The notes beneath the pieces are model-generated. The model saw only the letters and a list, made by a program, of their open reading frames with translations. It made no database searches and was not told the DNA's origin. Positions 16,756-27,766 of a DNA stretch of 64,000 nt are shown here, piece after piece. The DNA is taken from positions 1 to 64,000 of the forward strand of contig NZ_NVQF01000017.1 in assembly GCF_002592005.1 (NCBI RefSeq), read 5' to 3'. Within the stretch, counting starts at the first letter, position 1; the number at the start of each line of letters is the position of its first letter. The DNA comes from Mycolicibacterium palauense. Its GTDB lineage: Bacteria > Actinomycetota > Actinomycetes > Mycobacteriales > Mycobacteriaceae. A program made the translations under genes and the position numbers.

Positions 16756-17196
16756 ATGACCGAGCTGCCGGACTGGGCCCGCGAACTCGACCTCGAACCG
16801 CACCCGGAGGGCGGCTGGTACAAGGAGACCTGGCGCAGCGAGCTCACCATCGCCCCGGGTGCGCTGCCCGTCGACTACGCCGGCCCCCGCAGCGCCGGCA
16901 CCGCGATCCTGTTCCTGTTGATGCCGGGTCAGCAGTCCGCCTGGCACGCGGTGCGCAGCGCCGAGGTGTGGCTCTACCACCGCGGCGGGCCGCTGCTGCT
17001 GGAGATGGGACCGGGAACCGACAGCGCCGCAGAGCATCTGCTCGGCAGCGATGTCGGCGCCGGCGAGCAGCCGCAGATCGTGGTGCCGCCCGGGCACTGG
17101 CAGCGGGCCCGTCCCCGCGACGACGAGCCCTGCCTGGTCAGCTGTGTCGTGGTGCCCGGATTCGACTTCGCCGACTTCACGATGCAGGCGCCCTAG
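16756..17196 (+). CDS. Cupin superfamily protein (DUF985 type)
   Basis: A 146-residue single-domain cupin of the DUF985 group. HPEGGWYKETWRS near the N terminus is the family hallmark, and SAWHAVRSAEVWLYHRGGP and IVVPPGHWQRARP are the two cupin motifs. Members are sugar-epimerase-like folds of unclear activity. The leaderless -10 supports the ATG at 16756; earlier ATGs lie inside the divergent promoter. Its TAG overlaps the facing TAG of the next gene through a shared CTAG (17193-17196). Confidence 0.82.
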   Translation: MTELPDWARELDLEPHPEGGWYKETWRSELTIAPGALPVDYAGPRSAGTAILFLLMPGQQSAWHAVRSAEVWLYHRGGPLLLEMGPGTDSAAEHLLGSDVGAGEQPQIVVPPGHWQRARPRDDEPCLVSCVVVPGFDFADFTMQAP

Positions 17197-17915
17197 CTCA
17201 GCAGCTTGACCGCGGCGGCCACCAGTTCGGCGTTGCCCGGGGCCGTGGAACCGTCGGGCAGCCTGAGGGTGTCCTCCATCCCGATGCGGGTCTGCACATT
17301 GCACCGGCCGGCGTGCTCGAGCAGCGGCCAGCAGCTCTCGTCGAGACCGTGCAGCAGGATGGGCGCCGGCGAGCCCGCCGAGCGCACCCGCTCCAGCAGG
17401 TCGTCGGCCAGAGCGGTGTCGGCGTCGGCCTGCAGCTCGATCATCACCCGCATGCAGTGCTGGGCGATGTCGGAGGCCGCCCAGGATTCGGCGGCCTCGG
17501 CATGGAAGATGCCGACCTCGACCCCCAGCCCCTTGCCCAACAGCACCTCGGCCAGCTCGGGGGAGCCCGGCTCGTGCCAGTTCAGCGACGCGAAGTCGGG
17601 GAGCACCGTCCAGGACCGCACGGCCGCCAACCGTTCGGCGGCATCGGGCAGCGCCCAGTATCCGGTGGTGACCCCCAGGGGCAGGCCCGGCAGGGTGCGC
17701 CGCACCGCGGTGACCGCGGCGGCGACCGTCTCGGGCAGCAGGGAGTCGACACCGTCGGCGGTCTTGGGGTGCATGTGCACCGCGCTGGCACCGGCGCGGT
17801 GCGCGGCCACGGCCTCGGCGGCCAGCTGGTCGGGGCTGACGGGCAGGTTCGGGTGCTCGGCCGGCGTGCGCGCACCGTTGATACAGGCCTTGACGAAGAT
17901 CTTGGCTCCACTCAT
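17193..17915 (-). CDS. BKACE-type (DUF849) beta-keto acid cleavage enzyme
   Basis: A 240-residue TIM-barrel protein of the BKACE/3-keto-5-aminohexanoate cleavage family. Members condense a beta-keto acid with acetyl-CoA to give acetoacetate and a CoA ester, using zinc. FVKACINGAR begins strand 1, GASAVHMHPKTADG holds the likely zinc His pair, and CNVQTRIGMEDTL is the conserved end of the barrel. It is shorter than typical members (about 270-310). The substrate is unknown. An ATG at 17924 is an alternative start. Confidence 0.75.
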   Translation of the reverse strand: MSGAKIFVKACINGARTPAEHPNLPVSPDQLAAEAVAAHRAGASAVHMHPKTADGVDSLLPETVAAAVTAVRRTLPGLPLGVTTGYWALPDAAERLAAVRSWTVLPDFASLNWHEPGSPELAEVLLGKGLGVEVGIFHAEAAESWAASDIAQHCMRVMIELQADADTALADDLLERVRSAGSPAPILLHGLDESCWPLLEHAGRCNVQTRIGMEDTLRLPDGSTAPGNAELVAAAVKLLS

Positions 17916-17962
17916 GGGGTCCATCTTCGCGCAGACGCCGGCCGGGCACCGCCCCCATGTGC

Positions 17963-18724
17963 TTACACGGAACAGAGGTTGAACCCGGCGCCGGTGGGGT
18001 CGGCGGCCGCGGCCAGCCGGCCGTAGGGGGTGTCCTCGGGGGCGCGGAGCACCGACCCGCCGTTGTCGGTGATCACCTCGAGTGTCCCGTCCACGTCCTC
18101 GACGCCCCAGAAGCACGTCCACTGCGACGACTCGGCGGGCAGCACGCTGCCGTCCATCACACCCAGCAGCGGTTCACCGTCGAATACCGCGTTGCTGTAA
18201 CGGAAGTCGTCGGTATCGGACTCCACGGCGGTGTCCCAGCCGAAGACCTGCCGGTAGAACGACAACGCCGCCGGATAGTCGCGGGTGGTCAGCTGATGCC
18301 ACACCGGGGCGCCGGGCGCCCCGGTGAGTTCGAACCCCCGGTGGCCCCGTGGCTGCCAGAGTCCCACCATCGCCCCGGTCGGGTCGGCCAGCATCGCCAT
18401 CCGGCCCTTCCCCTCGACGTCCATCGCGCCACCGCAGCAGGTGCCGCCCGCGGCTTCCACGGCCGAAAGGGTGGCGTCGACGTCGGCGGTGTGCAGGTAG
18501 GTGCTCCAACGGTCCGGGCTGTTCCACTGCGGATCGTTGGGCATCAGCCCGGCCACCTGCAGTCCTTCCCGAGTGGCGTTGAGGTACCCGCAGTCGCGGG
18601 GTCCGGGCGTGCTCACCGTCCAGCCGAACACGGCGGTGTAGAACCGTGCGGCCCGATCGATGTCGGTCGTGGCCAGGTCGACCCAGACGGGTGCTCCCAG
18701 TGGTGTGGTGGGTCGGACTGCCAT
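17963..18724 (-). CDS. Two-domain VOC (glyoxalase-fold) protein
   Basis: A 253-residue protein with two vicinal-oxygen-chelate repeats. Domain 1 (about 8-125) begins GAPVWVDLATTDIDRAARFY and contains GRMAMLADPTGAMVGLWQP. Domain 2 (about 135-253) begins GAPVWHQLTTRDYPAALSFY and contains LAAAADPTGAGFNL. VOC proteins include glyoxalases, dioxygenases and drug-binding proteins; this type is common in actinobacteria with unknown substrate. GAGGAG lies seven bases before the ATG at 18724. Confidence 0.83.
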   Translation of the reverse strand: MAVRPTTPLGAPVWVDLATTDIDRAARFYTAVFGWTVSTPGPRDCGYLNATREGLQVAGLMPNDPQWNSPDRWSTYLHTADVDATLSAVEAAGGTCCGGAMDVEGKGRMAMLADPTGAMVGLWQPRGHRGFELTGAPGAPVWHQLTTRDYPAALSFYRQVFGWDTAVESDTDDFRYSNAVFDGEPLLGVMDGSVLPAESSQWTCFWGVEDVDGTLEVITDNGGSVLRAPEDTPYGRLAAAADPTGAGFNLCSV

Positions 18725-18760
18725 GGTGGTCTCCTCTTCGACGGTGGTGACGGTGGTGAC

Positions 18761-18800
18761 GGCGGTAGAGCGTCTCCGGGTTCGACTCCCCGGTTCACCG
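18761..18800 (+). other. tRNA-like fragment (D-arm plus T-arm sequence)
   Basis: GGCGGTAGAGCGTCTCC resembles a tRNA D-arm segment. It is followed by CCGGG-TTCGACTC-CCCGG, a T-arm-like hairpin, and TTCACCG. There is no anticodon arm and no matching 5' acceptor strand, so this is not a working tRNA. It could be a recombination scar or chance. Confidence 0.3.
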
Positions 18801-18802
18801 AA

Positions 18803-18835
18803 ACTCATCGCCGACTCATCGCCGACTCGTCGCCG
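18803..18835. repeat. Three tandem 11-bp repeats
   Basis: ACTCATCGCCG, ACTCATCGCCG and ACTCGTCGCCG run head to tail just upstream of the channel promoter. They directly follow the tRNA-like fragment. Confidence 0.7.
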
Positions 18836-18877
18836 TGCCCCGATCGCCGCTCGGTGGCGGCGCCGGGGCACCCTCAG

Positions 18878-18883
18878 TAGCCT
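18878..18883 (+). promoter_or_regulatory. -10 box of leaderless promoter
   Basis: TAGCCT ends seven bases before the ATG at 18891 of the potassium channel gene. Confidence 0.55.
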
Positions 18884-18890
18884 CCTCAGA

Positions 18891-20591
18891 ATGCAGGGAC
18901 ACACCATCGTTTGCGGCGACGATGGCCTGGCCGTGCGCATCGCCGAGGAACTCGCCGGCACCGGCACCCCGGTGGTGCGGCTGAACGAGCCCGCCGAGCT
19001 GGCCGGCGCCGAGATCGATACCGCCATCGCCATCATCTGCGCCGGTCCCGACGACGCGGTGAACCTCGAAATCGCTCTGCTGGCACGACAGCTCAGTGCG
19101 GACGTGCGGGTGGTCGCCCGGGTGGCCAACAGTGTGCTGCGCGAGGCGGTGGCGGTGGGCAACGGTCCGGGCGCAGTCCTCGACGTCGCCGACCTGGCGG
19201 CCCCGCTGGTCGTGGAGGCGCTGCTCTCGCGCACCACCCACACCATCTCGGCCGCCGGGGTCGACTTCGTGGTCTCCGGGACCGACACGCCCCGGGACGG
19301 CACGCTGCGCGACGTCTACGGCGACCTCGCCCCGGTGGCCGTCGTGCACGGCCAGGACTCGCCCGTACCGGGCGAGGTGATCGCCTGTCCGGGACGGGAC
19401 CTGCAGGTCCGGCGGGGCGACTGGACCGCGGTGATCGGCACGGCGAACCAACTCGCCGACCACGGTATCGCCGTCAGCGCACCCACCCGGGCGCCCAGTT
19501 CGCGTCGCCCGGTCCCGGCCCGTGCGGTCAACATGGTGCGGGCCCTGCGCGACGACCTCAACCCGAACTTCTTCAAGGCGATGGCGGTCTCGGCCTCGCT
19601 GTTGCTGTTCGCGACGGTGCTGCTGCGCTTCACCTACGTCAAACCGGGCATGAGTTTCGTTGACTCGCTGTACTTCTCCACCGAGACCATCGCGACGGTG
19701 GGCTACGGCGACTTCAGCTTCGTCGATCAGCCGACCTGGTTGCGGCTGTTCTCCATCGGCCTGATGTTCGCCGGCGTCACCACCACGGCGATTCTGGTGG
19801 CGTTCATCGCCGACCTGCTGTTGTCCCGCCGCCTCGCGGAGTCCCGGGCGCGCCGGCAGGTGCGGTATCTGTCGGGCCACATCATCGTCGTCGGACTGGG
19901 GACCTTCGGTATCCGGGTGGTCGGCGATCTCAAGGCCGCCGGCTATGACGTGGTGGCCGTCGAACGCGACGGTGACAACCGGTTCCTGTCCTCGGCGGCC
20001 GAGTTGGGCATCCCGGTGATCGTGGGTGACGCCACGCTGCGCCAGACCCTCGACGACGCCCGGGTCGACAAGGCCGCGGCGGTGGCGGTGCTGACCCAGG
20101 ACGACATGGTCAACATCGAAACGGGGATCGTGCTGCGCGAGGTCCTCGGCGAGCGCTGGATGGGCACACCGGAGTGCCCCGGGGTTCCGGTGGTGCTGCG
20201 CATCTACGACCGGGCGCTGGGCTCGGCGGTGGCGCAACGGTTCGGTTTCGCCAACGTCCGCTCCACCGTGGAACTGGCCGCACCGTGGTTCATCGGCGCG
20301 GCGATGGGCCTGCAGGTGTTCGGCACCTTTTCGGTCGGGCAGCGGTCGTTCATGCTCGGCGGCGTCCGCGTCGAGCCCGGCAGCGAACTCGACGGGCTGA
20401 GGATGGCCGACCTGGACACCCGGGTCCGGGTGGTCGCGCTCAGCGGCGCCGACGGCGAGAAGGTGCTACATCCGCGCCGCGCCACCACGATGTCGGCGGG
20501 CGATACCGCCTATCTGGTCGGCCCGTACCGGGAGCTGCTGGAGACACTGCGCAAGGGGCAGCGCCTGCCGGCTCCGGGACGCCGCGCCTAG
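18891..20591 (+). CDS. RCK-2TM-RCK potassium channel protein
   Basis: A 566-residue potassium channel subunit. An N-terminal TrkA-N/RCK domain (GHTIVCGDDGLAVRIAEEL onward, about 1-185) is followed by two membrane helices around residues 230-305 that flank a pore loop with the selectivity filter TVGYGD (about 268). A second RCK domain (HIIVVGLGTFGIRVVGDL, about 325-450) and a TrkA-C-like end follow. RCK before as well as after the pore is less common than the MthK order. Gating ligand unknown. Confidence 0.87.
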   Translation: MQGHTIVCGDDGLAVRIAEELAGTGTPVVRLNEPAELAGAEIDTAIAIICAGPDDAVNLEIALLARQLSADVRVVARVANSVLREAVAVGNGPGAVLDVADLAAPLVVEALLSRTTHTISAAGVDFVVSGTDTPRDGTLRDVYGDLAPVAVVHGQDSPVPGEVIACPGRDLQVRRGDWTAVIGTANQLADHGIAVSAPTRAPSSRRPVPARAVNMVRALRDDLNPNFFKAMAVSASLLLFATVLLRFTYVKPGMSFVDSLYFSTETIATVGYGDFSFVDQPTWLRLFSIGLMFAGVTTTAILVAFIADLLLSRRLAESRARRQVRYLSGHIIVVGLGTFGIRVVGDLKAAGYDVVAVERDGDNRFLSSAAELGIPVIVGDATLRQTLDDARVDKAAAVAVLTQDDMVNIETGIVLREVLGERWMGTPECPGVPVVLRIYDRALGSAVAQRFGFANVRSTVELAAPWFIGAAMGLQVFGTFSVGQRSFMLGGVRVEPGSELDGLRMADLDTRVRVVALSGADGEKVLHPRRATTMSAGDTAYLVGPYRELLETLRKGQRLPAPGRRA

Positions 20592-20603
20592 CCGTTCCGG
20601 CGG

Positions 20604-20993
20604 TCACGCCGAGTCGGGCTTCTTCTCGTTCCGGTCGAAGACCACCAGCGGCAGCAGCACCGTCGCCAGTGCGGTGACCAGCCACACCACCACCGTCGCC
20701 GCGATCCACGACCCGATCCCGGTGATGGTCAGGCCCTCGGTGAGCACCGAGGCCAGGATCAACGCGACCAGCGTCGAGACCACACCGATGCCGCCCAGCA
20801 GGGCCGAGGCGTACCGGTCCGCCATCCGGGCGAACAGCGGGGAGAGCAGGGCCTGGGCGAGGGCGAACACGACGACGACGAAGACGAACCCCGTCACCGA
20901 GACCGACACCCCCGGCACCAGCAGGGCCGCGGCCAGCAGCCCAAGCGCCGACGAACCCAGGAACACCGCGGTACTCAGCAGGAATCGGACCAC
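20604..20993 (-). CDS. Phage-holin-4-superfamily membrane protein
   Basis: A 129-residue protein with four membrane helices, of the YvlD/phage-holin-4 superfamily that is widespread in actinobacteria. Despite the family name there is no phage context here. The short soluble tail (DRNEKKPDSA) is cytoplasmic if the N terminus is inside. Function unknown. The gene converges with the channel gene over 12 bp and diverges from devR. Confidence 0.78.
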   Translation of the reverse strand: MVRFLLSTAVFLGSSALGLLAAALLVPGVSVSVTGFVFVVVVFALAQALLSPLFARMADRYASALLGGIGVVSTLVALILASVLTEGLTITGIGSWIAATVVVWLVTALATVLLPLVVFDRNEKKPDSA

Positions 20994-21041
20994 GGCAGAA
21001 GCCTAACGTCCCTCGTCCCCGGATCGGGAGTAATACCGCAC

Positions 21042-21047
21042 TAGTCT
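21042..21047 (+). promoter_or_regulatory. -10 box of leaderless devR promoter
   Basis: TAGTCT ends six bases before the GTG at 21054. No DosR box was recognised upstream. Confidence 0.55.
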
Positions 21048-21053
21048 GGGTAC

Positions 21054-23286
<2,233 letters not shown>

Positions 23287-23322
23287 ACGTCCCGACCACC
23301 GACGGCAGGCAGCGTTGCGTGT

Positions 23323-24594
23323 TCAGCTCTCGATCCGGGCAGTCTGTGTCACCAGTTGGGGTTTGGGCGCGGTGGCCAGGATCTGGTCGACCCCCATGCG
23401 GCCCTCCTCGAAGGCCAGTCGCCCGCCGACCAGGTAGAGCCGCCACACCCGGGCGGTCTCCTCGCCCTGCAGCGCGACGAATTGGTCGTAGTGGGTATCG
23501 AAGGTGTCGAGCCAGCGGTCGACGGTGCGCACGTAGTGTTCTCGCATCGCCTCCACCCCGAGCACCTCGAAATCGGCGTCCTGCAGGTAGCGCACCGACT
23601 GCCAGAGTGGGCGCATGTGCATGTCCGGGGCGATGTAGCGCTCGATGAACGCCCCACCGCCCGGGGCGGCGTCGGCGCGCCGCGACATCTGTTGCAGCAG
23701 GAGCCGACCGGACGGTTTCAGCGCCCGATGCATGATCTGCGCGTAGGCCGGGTACTGCGCCTCGCCGACGTGCTCGCCCATCTCGATCGACGCGACGGCG
23801 TCGAAACCACCTGCGGCCTCCGGAGTTTGACCGAAATCCCGGTAATCCTGCAGCCGGACCTCGACGGAGTCGCCGAGACCGCGTTCGGTGACCCGGATGG
23901 CGATGAAGTCCCGCTGCTCGCTCGAGAGCGTGATGCCGGTGGCGTGCACCCCGTAGTGCTCGGCGGCGTGCAGCAGCAGCGAGCCCCAACCGCAGCCCAC
24001 GTCGAGCAGCCGCATACCCGGCTTCAGGCCGAGCTTGGTGCAGATCAGGTCCAGTTTGGCGGTCTGCGCCTCGTGCAGGGGCTGGTCGGGGGTCTGGAAG
24101 TAGCCGCACGAGTAGGCCATGTGCTCGTCGAGCAGCAGTTCGTAGAAGGCGTTGGACAGGTCGTAGTGGTGGGCGATGGCGGCGCGGTCCCGCGTGCGGG
24201 TGTGCCGGCGGCCCGACAGCCGGGCCTCGGCGACCGGCGCCGGCGGTGGCGCGCCCAGGGCACCCAGGCGCAGCGCGGCGACCGCCATCCGGGCCCGCGC
24301 AGCCACCGAGGGCCGCACCCGGGTATGGGTGCGGGTGCGGGCGGCCTGCCAGGCCCGGCGGAAGCCGTCGGCCAGATCGCCGTCGACCTCGATATCGCCG
24401 CTGACGTAGGCGCGGGCCAGACCCAGCTCGCCCGGTTCCCAAAGCAGGCGGCGCAACGCCCGGCGGTTGCGGATCACCACGACGGGGGCGTCGCGGGGCC
24501 CCGCCTCGGTGCCGTCCCAGGTGCGCACCCGCACCGGCAACGGTCCGCCCGTGACCTCGCGGAGCAGGTCGGCAAGGCGTGCGGCGCTGGTCAC
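23323..24594 (-). CDS. Cyclopropane-fatty-acyl-phospholipid synthase family methyltransferase
   Basis: A 423-residue SAM-dependent methyltransferase of the Cfa/CmaA superfamily. LLDVGCGWGSLLLHAAEHYG (about 195) is the SAM site, HYDLSNAFYELLLDEHMAYSC and GITLSSEQ are family motifs, and ASIEMGEHVG holds the conserved active-site Glu. The extended N terminus resembles bacterial Cfa rather than the roughly 290-residue mycolic acid enzymes, so phospholipid acyl chains are the likely substrate. The GTG at 24594 overlaps the stop of the SRPBCC gene as GTGA. Confidence 0.87.
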   Translation of the reverse strand: MTSAARLADLLREVTGGPLPVRVRTWDGTEAGPRDAPVVVIRNRRALRRLLWEPGELGLARAYVSGDIEVDGDLADGFRRAWQAARTRTHTRVRPSVAARARMAVAALRLGALGAPPPAPVAEARLSGRRHTRTRDRAAIAHHYDLSNAFYELLLDEHMAYSCGYFQTPDQPLHEAQTAKLDLICTKLGLKPGMRLLDVGCGWGSLLLHAAEHYGVHATGITLSSEQRDFIAIRVTERGLGDSVEVRLQDYRDFGQTPEAAGGFDAVASIEMGEHVGEAQYPAYAQIMHRALKPSGRLLLQQMSRRADAAPGGGAFIERYIAPDMHMRPLWQSVRYLQDADFEVLGVEAMREHYVRTVDRWLDTFDTHYDQFVALQGEETARVWRLYLVGGRLAFEEGRMGVDQILATAPKPQLVTQTARIES

Positions 24595-25028
24595 GCGGGC
24601 GCGAAGACCGACTTGAACCGCTCCAGCGATTCGCGGATGTCGCTCCTGAGGGCTCCGGCGACCACCATGCCGATCGGCCCGAACAGCGCCGGACCGCCGA
24701 GGTGTACGTCGAAGATCACCGTGGAGCCCTCGTCGGCGGGTTTGACCTTGCCGATCAACTTGACCTTGACCCCGCCGCGGCCGTCCCCGTTGAGCGTCAT
24801 CGCCTCCGGCGGCTTGAAATGCACGATCGTCCAGCTCACCCGGTTGAGCATGCCCTTGACCTCGACGATCGAGTCGATCCTGGTGCCCTTCTCCAGGGTG
24901 TCGGGCAGCGGGCTGCGCCAGACGCGGTGGATGGACAACCACTCCCGGTAGCGGGACAGATCGGAGGCGCACTCCCAGGCCTGCTCGGGCGGCAGGGGGA
25001 CGTCGACGGAGACGGAAAGCTTGGCCAT
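24591..25028 (-). CDS. SRPBCC (START-like) protein, Rv0910 homologue
   Basis: A 145-residue START/Bet v1-like fold protein starting MAKLSVSVDVPLPPEQAWE. In M. tuberculosis the homologue Rv0910 is annotated as the toxin of a pair with Rv0909; the fold suggests binding of a hydrophobic ligand, and the toxin role is debatable. Here it lies four bases after the Rv0909-like gene and overlaps the cyclopropane synthase start, tying it to lipid modification. Confidence 0.82.
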   Translation of the reverse strand: MAKLSVSVDVPLPPEQAWECASDLSRYREWLSIHRVWRSPLPDTLEKGTRIDSIVEVKGMLNRVSWTIVHFKPPEAMTLNGDGRGGVKVKLIGKVKPADEGSTVIFDVHLGGPALFGPIGMVVAGALRSDIRESLERFKSVFAPA

Positions 25029-25032
25029 GGCG

Positions 25033-25290
25033 TCAGCTCTGGGGTTTGTCCTGGCCGCCGGCGCCGGGCTGATCGGTGCCGGTCTGCTCGGTGCCGGTCT
25101 GATCGGTGCCGGTCTGATCGGAGATGGCGTTCTTGGCCGCCTCCTGCACCTTGTCGACGGTGTCGGCGTACTTGCCCTGCGTCTTCCGGTCGACCATGTC
25201 GCCGGCCTTGTCGATCGCCTGGTCGACCTTGTCGGAGTTCTTCGCGAGCAGGTCCTTGCCCTTGTTGAAGGCGTTGTCGAGGAATCCCAT
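25033..25290 (-). CDS. MT0933-like antitoxin, Rv0909 homologue
   Basis: An 85-residue hydrophilic helical protein (MGFLDNAFNKGKDLLAKNSD...) of the MT0933 antitoxin family. The first 55 residues are the conserved amphipathic helix region with Lys/Asp heptad-like spacing. The tail is a TDQTG-type repeat encoded by tandem 15-bp units and is likely disordered. It is annotated in M. tuberculosis as the antitoxin partner of Rv0910; function here is inferred from synteny. Confidence 0.82.
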   Translation of the reverse strand: MGFLDNAFNKGKDLLAKNSDKVDQAIDKAGDMVDRKTQGKYADTVDKVQEAAKNAISDQTGTDQTGTEQTGTDQPGAGGQDKPQS

Positions 25291-25324
25291 GACTGTCTAT
25301 TGTTCCCGCCGAGGCGGACCCGAA

Positions 25325-27766
25325 TCAAACCGCCGTGCGCCACAACCTGCGCTGTTCGCCCAGGATCCGGCCCTGGACCCACCACAGCGCCTCCACCAGC
25401 GCGGCACCGACCAGGCCGATCGCCAGTGCGGTCGTCGTCACGGTCACATCCGAGGGGTCGAGCATGAACTTCTCCCGGGCCAGCGGTATCGAGAAGATGA
25501 CCACGTAGGCCAGCCCGGCGGCCACCACCAGGGCCACCCGCCACCACTCGTAGGGCCGGGCCACGCACGACAGCACCCACACCGCGGCGACCAGCAGGGT
25601 GATCAGCGCCGCGGTCGAGGCCTGCATCTGTTCCTGCGGCGGTGCGTCGTGGCCCCGGTAGGCCACGAGATAGGAGACGAAGGTCGACAGCCCGACCACC
25701 AGGCCCGTCGGCAGGGCGGCGGTCATCACCCGCCGCACGAAGCCGGGGTGCGCACGCTCGTTGTTGGGGGCCAGCGACAGGATGAAGGCCGGAATGCCGA
25801 TGGTGAACCACGCGGCGATGGTCACGTGGATCGGCTGGAACGGAAACAGCAGCGGGTCGTAGTGGAAGATCTTCGAGCCCAGGCCCACGATGCCCACCAG
25901 CAGGGCCAGCAGCACCGAGTAGACGGTCTTGGTGAGAAACAGGTTGGACACCCGCTCGATGTTGCCGATCACCCGGCGCCCCTCCCCCACCACGAACGGC
26001 AGGGTGGCGAACTTGTTGTCCAGCAACACGATCTGGGCGACGGCGCGCGAGGCCTGGCTGCCCGAGCCCATGGCCACCCCGATGTCGGCGTCCTTGAGCG
26101 CCAGCACGTCGTTGACCCCGTCGCCGGTCATGGCCACGGTGTGCCCGCGTGACTGCAGGGCGTGCACCATGGAGCGCTTCTGGTCGGGGCGGACCCGACC
26201 GAAGGTCGTGTAGTGCTCCAGGGTGTCGGCCAGCTCTTCGGTCTCGGTCGGCAGGTGGCGTGCGTCCATGGCCTCGCCGCCGAGACCCAGGGACCCGGCC
26301 ACCGCCCCCACCGACACGGCGTTGTCCCCGGAGATCACCTTGACGGCGACGTGCTGGTCGGCGAAGTAGTCCAGGGTGTCGCGGGCGTCGGGGCGAACCC
26401 TCTGCTCCAGCACCACCAGTGCGACCGGTGTCACCCGGCCCGGCGCGTCGGCGGCGTCCACGGGACGGTCCGAGGCGCCCAGCAGCAGCACCCGCAACCC
26501 CCGCGCGCCGATCCGCTCGGCCTCCTCGGCCGCCGCCGAGGCCGGGTCCAACAGCACGTCGGGAGCGCCGATGACCCAGTTGCCGTGGTCGGCGTAGGTG
26601 GCCCCGCTCCACTTGGTGGCCGACTTGAACGGCGCCAGCGCGGTGGCCCGCCAACCCGGCGCGTCCGGGTAGGCCTCGCCGATGGCCTGCATGCTGGCGT
26701 TGGGCCGGGCGTCGTCGGCGGCGAGCGCGGCCAGCGCCCGCGCCGCCGACGCGGCGCCCCCGGCGGTGGTCGAGCCGGCCGGGCCGGAGGACGGTTCCGG
26801 ATGGAGTCCGGTCACGTCCGAGACCCGCATGCCGTTCTCGGTGAGGGTGCCGGTCTTGTCGGCGCAGACCACGTCCACGCGGGCCAGGCCCTCGATGGCG
26901 GGCAGCTCGTTGACCAGGCACTGGCGTCGGCCCAACCGCACCACGCCGACCGCGAAGGCGATCGAGGTCATCAGCACCAGGCCCTCGGGCACCATCGGTA
27001 CCAGCGCGCCGACCATGCGCAGCACCGATTCCCGCCACCCGACGTTGGTGGTGAACAGCTGGGTGTAGATGGTCAGGATGCCCGCCGGCCACAGCAGGTA
27101 GGTGATGAACCGCAGGATCTGGTTGATGCCGCTGCGCAGTTCGGACTTCACCAGGGTGAACTTGCTGGCCTCCTCGGCCAGCCGGGCCGCGTAGGCCTCC
27201 CGCCCCACCTTCGTGGCCCGGTAGGCCCCGGTGCCCGCGACCACGAAGCTGCCCGACATGACCGGGTCGCCGACCACCTTGGCGATGGCGTCGGCCTCGC
27301 CGGTGAGCAGCGATTCGTCGACCTCGAGATTGGCGTCCTCAACGATCTCGCCGTCGACGACCACCTGGTCACCGGGACCCAGCTCGATGATGTCGTCGAG
27401 CACCACCTCGTTGGGCAGCAGCGGCTGGGTCACCGACCCCGACGCGGTCAGCCGGCGCACCATCGGGCGGGCCTGCCCGACGATCGCCAGCTTGTCCAGG
27501 GTCCGTTTGGCGCGGATCTCCTGGATGATCCCGACCCCGCTGTTGGCGACGATCAACAGCCCGAACAGTCCGTTGATCAGCGACCCGGTGGCCAACACGA
27601 TGAGAAACAGCACACCGAGGATGGCGTTGATGCGGGTGAGCACATTGGCCCGCACGATCTCGGAGACGGTGCGCGCGGCGCGGGTCGGAACGTCGTTGGT
27701 GTTGCCGTCGGCGATCCGCCGGGCCACCTCGGCCTCGGAGAGGCCGGCCGCCAGTGAGGTCGTCAT
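25325..27766 (-). CDS. ctpE: CtpE calcium-transporting P-type ATPase
   Basis: An 813-residue P2-type ATPase. LLTGEADAI is the actuator loop, [12 protein letters not shown] holds the phosphorylated Asp (about residue 300), [17 protein letters not shown] is the hinge motif, and about ten membrane helices are present. Synteny (Rv0906-Rv0907-ctpE-Rv0909-Rv0910) identifies it as CtpE, reported in mycobacteria as a Ca2+ uptake pump needed for envelope integrity. Its ATG overlaps the stop of the upstream serine hydrolase gene (ATGA). Confidence 0.9.
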   Translation of the reverse strand: MTTSLAAGLSEAEVARRIADGNTNDVPTRAARTVSEIVRANVLTRINAILGVLFLIVLATGSLINGLFGLLIVANSGVGIIQEIRAKRTLDKLAIVGQARPMVRRLTASGSVTQPLLPNEVVLDDIIELGPGDQVVVDGEIVEDANLEVDESLLTGEADAIAKVVGDPVMSGSFVVAGTGAYRATKVGREAYAARLAEEASKFTLVKSELRSGINQILRFITYLLWPAGILTIYTQLFTTNVGWRESVLRMVGALVPMVPEGLVLMTSIAFAVGVVRLGRRQCLVNELPAIEGLARVDVVCADKTGTLTENGMRVSDVTGLHPEPSSGPAGSTTAGGAASAARALAALAADDARPNASMQAIGEAYPDAPGWRATALAPFKSATKWSGATYADHGNWVIGAPDVLLDPASAAAEEAERIGARGLRVLLLGASDRPVDAADAPGRVTPVALVVLEQRVRPDARDTLDYFADQHVAVKVISGDNAVSVGAVAGSLGLGGEAMDARHLPTETEELADTLEHYTTFGRVRPDQKRSMVHALQSRGHTVAMTGDGVNDVLALKDADIGVAMGSGSQASRAVAQIVLLDNKFATLPFVVGEGRRVIGNIERVSNLFLTKTVYSVLLALLVGIVGLGSKIFHYDPLLFPFQPIHVTIAAWFTIGIPAFILSLAPNNERAHPGFVRRVMTAALPTGLVVGLSTFVSYLVAYRGHDAPPQEQMQASTAALITLLVAAVWVLSCVARPYEWWRVALVVAAGLAYVVIFSIPLAREKFMLDPSDVTVTTTALAIGLVGAALVEALWWVQGRILGEQRRLWRTAV

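Noticed and set aside
20604..20993. Prophage remnant suggested by the holin-family name
   Set aside because: No other phage genes are near; this membrane family is widespread in bacterial chromosomes.
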